A stretch of DNA of 14,323 bases from Oscillospiraceae bacterium (GCA_015067895.1 SVLP01000049.1:1-14323), one strand, 5' to 3'; counted from the stretch's first letter, positions 1 to 7,685 are shown. The notes: generated by a model from the letters alone, not told the origin. A program made the numbers and translations.

Positions 1-34
1 GCTGTAAAGAAACGCATAGGTATCCAAACAACAT

Positions 35-76
35 ACAGCAGCAGTGACACACAATCAAGTGGGACACTGCTGCTGT
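35..76 (+). terminator. Terminator-like hairpin at left edge
   Basis: A perfect 12-bp stem (35-46 with 65-76, ACAGCAGCAGTG and its complement) encloses an 18-base loop and is followed on the plus strand by TTTTC. This fits an intrinsic terminator for a plus-strand gene lying left of the window. The loop is long and the T-run short, so the call is moderate. It could also end read-through from the minus-strand tld operon, but the T-run is poorer in that direction. Confidence 0.5.
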
Positions 77-115
77 TTTCTATGTTGGATCAATCGGCTC
101 AGGTGACCACATCCA

Positions 116-222
116 TGTCATCGCGAGCCCGTAAGGGCGCGGCGATCTCCTGGTACGATGTGCAGATTTGTGACGCAGTACCAGGAGATTGCCGCGTCGC
201 CTGTCGGCTCCTCGCAATGACA
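116..222. repeat. Imperfect palindromic repeat (MITE/REP-like)
   Basis: The left arm 116-156 and right arm 178-222 are near-complementary around a 21-base centre. The inner 12 bases (145-156 with 178-189, ATCTCCTGGTAC) match perfectly. The outer ends (TGTCATCGCGAG against TGTCATTGCGAG) differ at one base. The middle of the arms (about 128-138) is diverged and unequal in length. No coding potential is seen. Such dyads are typical of dispersed intergenic repeats in Clostridia; that it is multicopy is inferred, since only one copy lies here. Confidence 0.65.
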
Positions 223-262
223 GTGGTAGACGGCAGATGGTTCTTCTGATTGACTCATGTAT

Positions 263-284
263 AACCCGAATCTTTATTCAGGTT
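263..284 (-). terminator. Weak hairpin downstream of tldE
   Basis: A 9-bp stem (263-271 with 276-284) with one G-T wobble and a 4-base loop (CTTT) lies about 20 bases past the tldE stop. No clear T-run follows on the minus strand, so this is a poor intrinsic terminator by itself. It is the only local candidate for the 3' end of the tldD-tldE transcript before the larger palindrome at 116-222. Its right edge overlaps the 13-bp inverted repeat. Confidence 0.25.
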
Positions 285-304
285 TCTTTACAGCCCCTTT
301 TTGT

Positions 305-1579
305 TTAGAAGATATTCATACCATAGACGATGGCCTTTTTGGGGCCGTAGAAGTTGCCCATCAGGGCGCATTCCTTCGAGAAATGGATGTGGTTCAGTAC
401 CTCGCTGAGCTTGCCGCTGACGGAGACGCCGGTGACAGGACGGACTTCCTCGCCGTCGTGCCAGTAGGCCAGCCGGATCTCGCCGCCCACATAGTCGGCG
501 TAGAAATCGGTCTGGATGCCGGACATGGAGACGATCTCCAGGTAGGGGCCGGTGATGAATTCGGCATCCTCGGCGGTGCCTGCGTCCAGGGCGATGCAGG
601 GCAGGCTGCCGGTGGGCTCCTCGCCCAGATACTGGCCGAAGCGGTTGGCACCGTAGTAATTCACCGCCACGCCGCCGTCGATGATCCGCTGCTCTTTCAG
701 ACTCATGCCGTCCCGGTCGAAGGCGCGGCTTCCGGCGCAGCCGGGGAGGGCGGCGGTCATGGTGATGCCAAGCTTGTCACCCTGGGGAGCGGTCTGGAGT
801 GCATCGCCCTTTTTGTAGACATTGTGATGGCTGTAGACGGTGCCGTAGGACAGGTCGTCGGCGAAGTTCCAGAAGAGCTCCATCAGCTCCTGGGAGTTCA
901 GGATGACCTTGGGGGCTCCGGTGACCTCCAGCCGTTTGGCATCGTGCCGGGCCTTGGTCTGAGCCAGCTTGTCCGCGATCTCCGTGCGCAGGGCATTGAT
1001 GTCCAGCGCGTTGAAATTATACTGCTCGTAGAGTTCCACGCTTTCGCCGCCCTGGGTAGCGGTGGGGATGGCCTCCACCATGGCAGTCCAGCGGTGCTGC
1101 GTTTTCTTCAGACCGCTGCTGTTGACCACGGTCTCGGTGATGCGGTTGATGAAAATTTCCACTGCGTTCAGGGAGGTGACCTCCAGGGTATTGGCGGCGA
1201 AGACCGTGTTGGCGATCTCGGCGGCCAGCTCGGCGGCATCCCATTCGGTGAAATTGGACTCGACGGTATATTCGCCGGTCTCGGCACCGGGGAGCTGATA
1301 GCCGGGATTCTCGATGAGCTTTGCCTTTTCCACGGCCTCGTCGATCAGCCGGTCAAGGTCGCTTTCCGTGGTGGAGGGGTAGACGAAGAAGGAGGCATGG
1401 CCCTTATAATCGCCGTGGTCGACGTAGACGGTGACCTCCTTGTCGCAGTTGTCGGTGTTGCGCACGGTCTCCAGCGCGCCCTTCACGAAGAAGAGCTCGT
1501 AGCTCTCCCTGCGATCCATGTTGATCTTATAGCCGGAGACCCCTTTATGGGACTCCAGATGGTTGATAATGGTATTCAT
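305..1579 (-). CDS. tldE: TldE/PmbA-type subunit of the TldD-TldE metalloprotease
   Basis: This is the non-catalytic partner of the TldD-TldE protease, a cytoplasmic heterodimer that in Escherichia coli degrades unfolded peptides and trims leader peptides of modified peptides such as microcin B17. The product is 424 residues, close to the usual size of about 450. It lacks the HExxxH zinc motif, as is normal for TldE. The C-terminal half has the family's Gly-rich segments, including a region near residues 255-345 that contains SRAFDRDGMS and the later YLGEEPTGSLPCIALDAG. The chosen ATG at 1579 overlaps the tldD stop in an ATGA, so translation is coupled. The reading frame runs open upstream to 1633, but that extension lies inside tldD and is rejected. 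It ends with TAA at 305-307. The family is recognised with confidence; the substrate here is unknown. Confidence 0.9.
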   Translation of the reverse strand: MNTIINHLESHKGVSGYKINMDRRESYELFFVKGALETVRNTDNCDKEVTVYVDHGDYKGHASFFVYPSTTESDLDRLIDEAVEKAKLIENPGYQLPGAETGEYTVESNFTEWDAAELAAEIANTVFAANTLEVTSLNAVEIFINRITETVVNSSGLKKTQHRWTAMVEAIPTATQGGESVELYEQYNFNALDINALRTEIADKLAQTKARHDAKRLEVTGAPKVILNSQELMELFWNFADDLSYGTVYSHHNVYKKGDALQTAPQGDKLGITMTAALPGCAGSRAFDRDGMSLKEQRIIDGGVAVNYYGANRFGQYLGEEPTGSLPCIALDAGTAEDAEFITGPYLEIVSMSGIQTDFYADYVGGEIRLAYWHDGEEVRPVTGVSVSGKLSEVLNHIHFSKECALMGNFYGPKKAIVYGMNIF

Positions 1580-2979
1580 CCCAGCTTCGCCCTCGCTTTC
1601 ACACTGGGGCCGCCGTCGCTGACGCGCACCCATTCCTTATAGCCCTTGCCGCACATACCCGCGCCCACGATCTTATGCTCCTTCGAAACCATGCTGATGG
1701 ACTTCAGCAGGTCGGGCACGTAGCCGCTGATGATGACGGGGGAGAACCAGTTGTCGGTGAGCTTGCCGTCCACGATCTCGATGGCGTACTTCGCCACACA
1801 CTGGATGGCCCAGTTCTTGGGATCCTCCATGCCGTTGTCGCATTCGCAGACGTAGTAGCCGTGGTCGATGGAGGCGATCATATCCTCGACAGAGTCCTCG
1901 CCGGGCTCGATGAAGGTGTTGGTCATCCGGGCGTAGGCCTTCCGGCGGGAGGATTCTCTTCTTCCGTTGCCGGTGGGGGCGGTGCCCAGCTCCAGGGCAG
2001 AGCTCAGGTCGGAGATGCCGGTGACCAGAATGCCGTCCTTGATGATCTGGGTGTCACCGGCCAGCACACCCTCGTCGTCGAAGAAGTAGCTGCCCGCGCT
2101 GACGGCGGAGGCGGCACCATCCTTCATGTTGACGATGGGAGATGCCACGTATTTGCCCACGTATTCCTTTGCCAGAGCCCGATCCTTGACGAACATGTCC
2201 ATCTCTACGCCGTGGCCGAAGGCTTCGTGGCAGATGAGACCCGTCATGTGGGTGTCGGTGACGATGTCGTACTCGCCGGGCACCATGGGCTTGGCGGTGG
2301 TCAGCATGTGGGCGGTGTGCAGCACTTCCTCCACCACCCCGGGGAGCTTCTCCATGACAAGGCCAAGGGTCGCTTCGTTCTCGCCGGAGCCGAACTGGAC
2401 GGTCTGGTCGTTCTCCCGATAGACCACGCTGACCATGCCGTTGACCCAGGCATAGTTCTGATCCAGCTCCCGGTTGGGGGAGATGAAAAGCTTGCTGGTC
2501 TCCATGGTGTAGATGCCCACGCTGACGTTCAGCAGGTTCTCACTTTTGGTATTGACGGTATCCCGCAGGTTCTTGCAGAAGTCCAGGATCTGCTGATCGG
2601 TGTAGCTTTCCAGATCGCTCTCGCGGCTGAAGCTTTGCACCAGGGGCTCGTCGCTCAGGTCATGGACGCCGATGGGCTGGGCCTTCAGGGCCTTGCTGAA
2701 GCGGAAGCATCGGTTGATCTCGGAGACGAGGGCGTCCAGATCCCCGTGGATATCGTCCAGGGAGTATTCGTAAAACACGCCGTCACCGGCGACCTTCACC
2801 ACGAAGCCGCACTCGGTATCCATACCGGAGGCGATGTTGGTGAGACGGTTATTGGCCATGACAGACCGGGCTCTGACGTCCACGCCCAGGATGCTGACAT
2901 AGTCATAGGTCTTCTTCAGCTCTGCCGCCAGCGCTTTCGCGTCGGCCCGGCGGGAGTGAAGGAATTCGGAAAAAGACAT
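1576..2979 (-). CDS. tldD: TldD catalytic subunit, zinc metalloprotease
   Basis: This is the catalytic subunit of the TldD-TldE protease (467 residues; about 480 in Escherichia coli). The zinc motif HEAFGH is intact at residues 251-256 (His251, Glu252, His256). The expected third ligand, a cysteine near the C-terminus, is present as Cys443 within GMCGKG. No signal peptide or membrane segment is seen, so it is cytoplasmic. The start at 2979 is set by AAGGAAGG (minus strand, 2993-2986) six bases upstream and by a consensus promoter at 3014-3042. The frame stays open much further upstream, but that part runs antisense to the ATPase gene and is not coding. The gene is first in a two-gene operon with tldE (4-base overlap). 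No modified-peptide gene cluster lies beside it, so a housekeeping proteolytic role is likelier than peptide maturation. Confidence 0.93.
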   Translation of the reverse strand: MSFSEFLHSRRADAKALAAELKKTYDYVSILGVDVRARSVMANNRLTNIASGMDTECGFVVKVAGDGVFYEYSLDDIHGDLDALVSEINRCFRFSKALKAQPIGVHDLSDEPLVQSFSRESDLESYTDQQILDFCKNLRDTVNTKSENLLNVSVGIYTMETSKLFISPNRELDQNYAWVNGMVSVVYRENDQTVQFGSGENEATLGLVMEKLPGVVEEVLHTAHMLTTAKPMVPGEYDIVTDTHMTGLICHEAFGHGVEMDMFVKDRALAKEYVGKYVASPIVNMKDGAASAVSAGSYFFDDEGVLAGDTQIIKDGILVTGISDLSSALELGTAPTGNGRRESSRRKAYARMTNTFIEPGEDSVEDMIASIDHGYYVCECDNGMEDPKNWAIQCVAKYAIEIVDGKLTDNWFSPVIISGYVPDLLKSISMVSKEHKIVGAGMCGKGYKEWVRVSDGGPSVKARAKLG

Positions 2980-2994
2980 AGTGCACCTTCCTTG

Positions 2995-3010
2995 CTCAGT
3001 TTTGACTGAG
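2995..3010. promoter_or_regulatory. Small dyad at the predicted tldD transcription start
   Basis: CTCAGT (2995-3000) and ACTGAG (3005-3010) form a perfect 6-bp dyad with a 4-base centre. The predicted tldD start point lies near 3007, so the dyad overlaps +1 and the first transcribed bases. It could be an operator or a short 5' hairpin in the mRNA. No regulator is identified and the size is small enough to arise by chance. Confidence 0.3.
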
Positions 3011-3013
3011 GCG

Positions 3014-3042
3014 ATTATACTTGCGCCATGGACAGATGTCAA
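3014..3042 (-). promoter_or_regulatory. Consensus sigma-70 promoter of tldD-tldE
   Basis: Read on the minus strand, a perfect -35 TTGACA (3042-3037) and a perfect -10 TATAAT (3019-3014) are separated by 17 bases, the ideal spacing. Transcription should begin near 3007 and give a leader of about 28 bases with a good ribosome site. This predicts strong constitutive expression unless repressed. Confidence 0.85.
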
Positions 3043-3064
3043 CGACAAAAGGTTACAGCTTATC

Positions 3065-3092
3065 TTTACAGTTTGCAAATTTATGATACAAT
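3065..3092 (+). promoter_or_regulatory. Promoter of the seven-gene AAA+/VWA operon
   Basis: TTTACA (3065-3070) and TACAAT (3087-3092) are separated by 16 bases. The start would fall near 3099, giving a leader of about 25 bases that includes AGGTG at 3113-3117. The spacer contains the palindrome TTTGCAAA (3072-3079). TTACAG occurs twice with 13-base periodicity (3053, 3066). Either could bind a regulator, but neither is strong evidence. The site is less perfect than the divergent tldD promoter. Confidence 0.65.
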
Positions 3093-3123
3093 GATAGCAG
3101 AATGAGCTTTTGAGGTGAAACAA

Positions 3124-4227
3124 ATGGAAGAAATGATCTTGAGACCCGTAGCCGAGCAGCGGTATGCCGCGGAACTGGCGGCATTGGCGCAGTGGGACGC
3201 GGGCAATCCCAGACCCCAGGGCTGGAAGCTGTCGCCCAGGGCGGTGCGGCTGTTCATCCTGGGAAGCCGGGAGCCCATCGGGGGCGTGACCATCGGCAAG
3301 AAATATCTGGGCAACGATGCCCTGGTGGAGCGGTGCATCATCACCCTGGCCGGCAATCGCGGCCTGATGCTGGTGGGCGAGCCGGGCACGGCCAAGACCA
3401 TGCTCTCGGAGCTTCTCTCCGCCGCCATCTCCGGCTGCTCCACCAACACGGTGCAGGGCACTGCCGGAACCACCGAGGATATGATTAAGTACTCCTGGAA
3501 CTACGCCATGCTGCTGGCCAAGGGCCCCTGCCGGGAGGCTCTGGTGCCGTCGCCCCTCCATGTGGGCATGGAAAAGGGCATCCTGACCCGCTTCGAGGAG
3601 ATCACCCGCACCCCTGCGGAGGTGCAGGACAGCCTCATCAGCGTCCTCAGCGACAAGGTGCTGAACATCCCAGAGCTGGGGGACGGGGGACTGCTTTTCG
3701 CCAAGCCCGGCTTCAATGTCATCGGCACGGCCAACACCCGGGACAAGGGCGTCAACGAGATGTCCAGCGCCCTGAAACGCCGCTTCAACTTCGAGACTGT
3801 CCAGCCCGTCCGGGATGTGGCGCTGGAAAAGCGGATCATCCTGAACGAGGTGGGGGCCCTGGCGAAGGCTGCGGGCATCGACCGTGCTCTGGACGAGGAA
3901 GCCGCAGAGCTGCTGGCCACCACCTACCATGAGCTGCGGGAGGGCGTGTCCGCCGAGGGTATGCGCATCGAAAAGCCCGGCTGCGTCATGTCCACCGCCG
4001 AGGCCATCTCCGTCTACTATCAGACCCTGATGGGGGCCTATTACTACGGCGACGGAACCATGAAGGAGAAGGATCTGGTGGAGAATCTGGTGGGCGCGGT
4101 GGCCAAGGAATCCAATGAGGATCTGGACAAGATCGGAAATTACTTCTCCAGTGTGGTGCGGGAGAAGGCGAAGCGGGAGGGCGGCGCATGGACGCGGTAT
4201 TACGAGGCGAGAAGCCGTCTGAAATAA
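3124..4227 (+). CDS. MoxR-type AAA+ ATPase, YehL-like
   Basis: A 367-residue AAA+ ATPase of the MoxR kind, expected to hydrolyse ATP and remodel or activate partners together with the VWA protein encoded two genes downstream. Walker A is GEPGTAKT (residues 85-92). The Walker B position reads RFEEITR (156-162), with Glu158-Glu159 where most MoxR proteins have Asp-Glu. Sensor 1 is ANTRDKG (203-209). A likely arginine finger lies in LKRRFNFE (Arg219/Arg220). The ATG at 3124 is chosen because AGGTG (3113-3117) ends six bases before it; a GTG at 3115 sits inside that ribosome site. The gene is first in the operon and overlaps the next gene by 40 bases. No membrane segment is seen. The family resembles E. 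coli YehL; assignment to AAA+ is firm, to the YehL branch probable from gene context. Confidence 0.88.
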   Translation: MEEMILRPVAEQRYAAELAALAQWDAGNPRPQGWKLSPRAVRLFILGSREPIGGVTIGKKYLGNDALVERCIITLAGNRGLMLVGEPGTAKTMLSELLSAAISGCSTNTVQGTAGTTEDMIKYSWNYAMLLAKGPCREALVPSPLHVGMEKGILTRFEEITRTPAEVQDSLISVLSDKVLNIPELGDGGLLFAKPGFNVIGTANTRDKGVNEMSSALKRRFNFETVQPVRDVALEKRIILNEVGALAKAAGIDRALDEEAAELLATTYHELREGVSAEGMRIEKPGCVMSTAEAISVYYQTLMGAYYYGDGTMKEKDLVENLVGAVAKESNEDLDKIGNYFSSVVREKAKREGGAWTRYYEARSRLK

Positions 4228-6584
4228 ACTGGGACGATCCCATCCTATACTACCCCGTCCGGCATCACAGCCCGGTCTGCGCCTGGCATCTGGAGCGCAC
4301 CATCGAGCGATACCGGCCCGAATGCATCCTGGTGGAGGGGCCGGAGAATGCCAATGATCTGGTGGAGGTACTGACAGACCCGGACACCACTGCGCCCGTG
4401 GCCTTTTACTACGCCTGCCGGGATGAGGGGAAATATCTCTCGGACTCCGAGGAGCCGGGCACCTGGCGGTGCTACTATCCCTTCCTGGACACCTCCCCGG
4501 AGCTGGTGGCTCTGCGCGAAGCCAGAGCACGGGGCATCCCCGGACGGTTCATCGATCTGAGCTACGGGGAGATCCTCCTTGCGACGAAGGAAGCGCGGGG
4601 ACTGCGAACCACGGAGGAGAAGCTGAGCTATGCTTCCGACCGGTATCTGGCACACAACCGCTTTCAGGAGCGGCTGTGCGAGCGGGCGGGGGTGCGGAGC
4701 TTCGAGGAATTCTGGGAGAAATACTTCGAGGTGGAGGGGCTGGCCCTGACCACCGAGGCCTTTGTACATTTGATGAATACCTACTGCCTTTTGTCCCGGC
4801 AGGATACTCCCGAGGTGGAGCTGCGGGAGGATGGCTGTTTGGCCCGGGAAGCCCACATGGCAATGCGGATCCGGGAGGCGGCGAAGACACATCAGCGCAT
4901 TCTGGTGGTTGCCGGTGGCTTCCACATTGCGGGGCTGCGGAACCCCGTCATGGAGCCGCCGGAGCGGAAAAAGCTTCCTAAGCTCCACCAGACCGTCTAT
5001 CCCATGCGCTATTCCATGCAGGCGGCGGATGCCCTCAGCGGCTACGCCAGCGGCATGCCCTCGCCGGGGTTTTACGATCAGCTGTGGCAGGAGCTCCATG
5101 GAGAGCAGCCGGAGAAAGCCTGGGAGACGGTGATCCTTGACCATTTGGTTCGCACGGGTCGGAAGCTCAGGAGCATGGGGGAGACCATCTCCGCCTTCGA
5201 CGAGACCTGCGCATTCCAGCAGACTACAGGGCTGGCGGCCCTGCGGGAGAAACGCTTTCCGGGACTGTATGAGCTCCAGGACGCGGTGCTCAGCTCCTTC
5301 GTCAAGGGCGAGGCCAGCCTGTCCGGTCTGGAGCCCATGCGCATTTTGCGGGAGCTGACCACCGGCAGGAAGCTGGGCAGCCTTGCGGCGGGGGCCCTGG
5401 TGCCGCCGCTGACGAAGGATTTTGAAGCCCAGTGCAGGCGGCATCGATTGAAGCTGGAATCCGGCGCGAAGCAGGAGTGTACATTATCCATCCTCTCGGA
5501 GCCAAAGCACCGGGATACCAGCCGGTTCCTCCACAGGACGGCCTTTCTGGACTGTGAGTTCGCCAAACGACGCCGGGGCCCCGATTTGCTGAAAAACAAG
5601 GATCGGAATCTGATCCGGGAGGTTTGGGAATACCGCTGGACGGCCGCTGTGGATGCCGCACTGATCGAGCATGCTGTATCCGGTGGTACCGTCCGGGAAG
5701 CCTGCGTCACGGAGCTGCGCAGCCGCATGGCGAATGCGAATCTGGCAGAGGAGGGCGCGGAGCAGCTGACCCATGCGTTCTTAATGGGAATCGGCGATAA
5801 CGCCGACGTCCTCGCTGCACGGATGGACGGCCTGCTGATCTCTGATGGTGATTTTTCCTCTCTTTGTCACGCCTGCGACAGCCTGTACCGGCTGACCCAG
5901 TGGAAGAACCAGTACGGCGAGGGCGGAAGCATTGATTATGAGACCCTTTTGACCCGGGCCTTTGACCGGGTGGTGCAGCTGCTGCCGGCCATGCATACGG
6001 TGGATGACCGGGGCTTGGGCGATGTGCAGGAGTCTGCCATGCTCCTGTACCAGCTGACCCTGCGGCCGGATTTTGCCGATCGCCGGGAGCGGCTGCGGGA
6101 GGCGCTGGAAATGCTGGCGGAGCAGAACCCCATCCATCCCGGCCTGCACGGTGCGGCGCTGGGGCTGCTCTACGGCATGGAGCCGGAGCGGAAGACGGAG
6201 ATCGACCGGGTGGCCCGGGGCTACCTGAAGGGAACACGAACCATCATGCTCCAGTCCGCGTCCTTTTTGCAGGGACTCTTTTATACCGCACGAGACCTGC
6301 TCCTGATCGATCGGGAGTTCCTGAAGCAGATCGACGGGCTGCTCTGCGAGCTGGAGGATGACGATTTCACGGCCATGCTTCCGCAGCTGAGATTGGCCTT
6401 CAGCTACTTCCTGCCCACGGAGACCGACCGGCTGGCCCGGTCTGCCGCCGGGCTCCATGGCTCGAAGGAGCGGTTACACAGACAGCGGGCGGTGGATGCC
6501 GCCGATTACAGCCGAGCCGAGGCGCTGGATGCCTGGGCGGCGGCTCATCTGGACGATTGGGGGAGTGGACATGTCGATCTCTGA
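4188..6584 (+). CDS. DUF5682 (YehM-like) protein, possible Tiki/TraB-type hydrolase
   Basis: A 798-residue cytoplasmic protein of the DUF5682 family, function unknown. The N-terminal domain (about 17-255) starts with a strand and the motif VRHHSP (24-29), followed by ILVEGPENA (47-55), AREAHMAMRI (219-228) and VVAGGFHIAGL (240-250). This series (early His-rich loop, buried Glu after a strand, conserved Arg helix, Gly-Gly-x-His strand end) resembles the Tiki/TraB/GumN/EreA hydrolase superfamily, so a metal-dependent hydrolase is plausible but inferred. Residues 260-798 look mostly alpha-helical with many Arg and Glu and no recognised catalytic motif. The ATG at 4188 follows GGGAGG; it begins 40 bases inside the ATPase gene in another frame, so translation is probably coupled. 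The 3' end overlaps the VWA gene by 14 bases. It is the largest unexplained enzyme candidate of the operon. Confidence 0.85.
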   Translation: MDAVLRGEKPSEINWDDPILYYPVRHHSPVCAWHLERTIERYRPECILVEGPENANDLVEVLTDPDTTAPVAFYYACRDEGKYLSDSEEPGTWRCYYPFLDTSPELVALREARARGIPGRFIDLSYGEILLATKEARGLRTTEEKLSYASDRYLAHNRFQERLCERAGVRSFEEFWEKYFEVEGLALTTEAFVHLMNTYCLLSRQDTPEVELREDGCLAREAHMAMRIREAAKTHQRILVVAGGFHIAGLRNPVMEPPERKKLPKLHQTVYPMRYSMQAADALSGYASGMPSPGFYDQLWQELHGEQPEKAWETVILDHLVRTGRKLRSMGETISAFDETCAFQQTTGLAALREKRFPGLYELQDAVLSSFVKGEASLSGLEPMRILRELTTGRKLGSLAAGALVPPLTKDFEAQCRRHRLKLESGAKQECTLSILSEPKHRDTSRFLHRTAFLDCEFAKRRRGPDLLKNKDRNLIREVWEYRWTAAVDAALIEHAVSGGTVREACVTELRSRMANANLAEEGAEQLTHAFLMGIGDNADVLAARMDGLLISDGDFSSLCHACDSLYRLTQWKNQYGEGGSIDYETLLTRAFDRVVQLLPAMHTVDDRGLGDVQESAMLLYQLTLRPDFADRRERLREALEMLAEQNPIHPGLHGAALGLLYGMEPERKTEIDRVARGYLKGTRTIMLQSASFLQGLFYTARDLLLIDREFLKQIDGLLCELEDDDFTAMLPQLRLAFSYFLPTETDRLARSAAGLHGSKERLHRQRAVDAADYSRAEALDAWAAAHLDDWGSGHVDL

Positions 6585-7683
6585 CGGTGCGGCGCTGAAC
6601 CGCTGGCGGCTGGTGCTGGGCAGAAATGCCGAGGGGGCCATGCCACTGACCTCGGCCCGGCTGAGCCGGATGGATGACGCCCTGGACTTCCTCTACAGCC
6701 GGGAGGCAGGCGAGGATGTGCGCCAGGGCGGCTCTGAGGCCAGCAATCCCACCGTGGCCCACTGGCTCAGCGAGGTGCGGACGCTGTTCCCCCAGGAAAC
6801 GGCGGAAATTTTACAGCGGCATGCTCTCGACCGGTATCAGCTGACCGAGCTGCTGGCTGACCGGGAGGTGCTGGAAAGGCTGGAGCCCAATCAGGCGCTG
6901 CTGGAGACGGTGCTGAGTCTGAAGCACATGATGAAGGGGCCTGTCCTCGACACCGCCCGGCGGATCGTGGACAAGGTCGTGAAGGAGCTGACCGAGAAGA
7001 TGGAGCAGGAGGTGCGCCGATCCAGCCTGGGTAAGCTGGATCGCTCCAGCAGAAGCAGTGTCCGCTCCATCCGGAATCTGGATTTCAAGCGCACCATTCG
7101 GGAGAATCTGGCCCATTACGATAGGGAAAACCAGCGGATCATGCTGGAAAAAGTCCATTTTAACGGACGGATCAAGCGGTACAATCCGTGGCAGGTGGTC
7201 ATCGCGGTGGATGAGAGCGGCTCTATGCTGTCTTCGATCATCCACAGCGCGGTGATGGCGGGTATCTTCGCCAAGATGCCCATGTTACAGACGAAGCTGG
7301 TGATCTTCGACACCTCCGTGGTCGATCTCAGCGGCTTTGCCGACGATCCGGTGCAGGCCCTTATGAGCATCCAGCTGGGCGGCGGTACGGATATCGCCGG
7401 AGCGCTGCGCTACTGCGAAACGCTCATCACCAAGCCCCACCGGACGATGGTGGTGCTGATCTCCGACCTGTGCGAGGGCGGCCCGAGACAGAATCTCTAC
7501 GGCGTGTGCCGGGACATCATCGAATCCGGCGCAAAGCTGGTTGCATTGACGGCGTTGGATGAAAACGCCGCGCCCGCCTATGACCGTGCGGTGGCCCAGA
7601 ATCTGGAGGATCTTGGTGCCTGGGTGGGAGCCATGACCCCGGCCAGGCTGGCGGATTTCATGGCGAATGTGATGAAAACCTAA
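6571..7683 (+). CDS. VWA (MIDAS) domain protein, YehP/CoxE-like
   Basis: A 370-residue protein with a C-terminal von Willebrand factor A domain, the usual partner of MoxR ATPases, which binds a divalent metal and docks targets. The MIDAS is complete: DESGS (Asp214, Ser216, Ser218), Thr273 in GGGTDIAG, and Asp299 in LISDLCEGG. The N-terminal half (about 25-200) is helical and charged, with an Arg/Ser-rich linker near 149-170. No signal peptide or membrane anchor is seen, unlike BatA-type VWA proteins, so it acts in the cytoplasm. The ATG at 6571 is preceded by GGGGGAG and lies 14 bases inside the DUF5682 gene. The same frame is open further upstream but without a ribosome site. It ends in TAA at 7681. 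VWA assignment is firm; membership of the YehP group rests on context. Confidence 0.9.
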   Translation: MSISDGAALNRWRLVLGRNAEGAMPLTSARLSRMDDALDFLYSREAGEDVRQGGSEASNPTVAHWLSEVRTLFPQETAEILQRHALDRYQLTELLADREVLERLEPNQALLETVLSLKHMMKGPVLDTARRIVDKVVKELTEKMEQEVRRSSLGKLDRSSRSSVRSIRNLDFKRTIRENLAHYDRENQRIMLEKVHFNGRIKRYNPWQVVIAVDESGSMLSSIIHSAVMAGIFAKMPMLQTKLVIFDTSVVDLSGFADDPVQALMSIQLGGGTDIAGALRYCETLITKPHRTMVVLISDLCEGGPRQNLYGVCRDIIESGAKLVALTALDENAAPAYDRAVAQNLEDLGAWVGAMTPARLADFMANVMKT

Positions 7684-7685
7684 GA

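Larger units (their letters stand above)
1..294. repeat. 13-bp inverted repeat bracketing the left intergenic region
   Basis: Bases 1-13 (GCTGTAAAGAAAC) are repeated exactly, in inverted orientation, at 282-294. The enclosed stretch holds a terminator-like hairpin (35-76) and a 107-base palindrome (116-222) and has no convincing gene. The arrangement resembles terminal repeats of a small non-autonomous element, but the left copy touches the window edge, so its full length and any target duplication cannot be seen. Two copies of a dispersed motif facing each other would look the same. Confidence 0.4.

Noticed and set aside
257..1642. Long plus-strand open frame of about 460 codons opposite tldE
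   Set aside because: It is an antisense shadow of a well-recognised gene in GC-rich DNA; the product is Gly/Asp/Val-rich with no family features and no ribosome site.
305..2979. tldD-tldE as part of a modified-peptide (RiPP) cluster
   Set aside because: No precursor peptide, modifying enzyme or exporter gene is visible nearby, so the pair is read as a general protease.
1675..3009. Long plus-strand open frame opposite tldD
   Set aside because: It lies antisense to the intact tldD with its zinc motif, and the His/Val/Gly-rich composition is typical of a reverse-strand shadow.
2980..4530. Upstream extension of the tldD frame by about 500 codons
   Set aside because: It runs antisense through the AAA+ ATPase gene, and a perfect promoter and ribosome site place the tldD start at 2979.
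4245..5444. 399-codon minus-strand open frame opposite DUF5682
   Set aside because: No ribosome site or domain, and composition typical of a shadow (Leu/Gln/Gly/His-rich).
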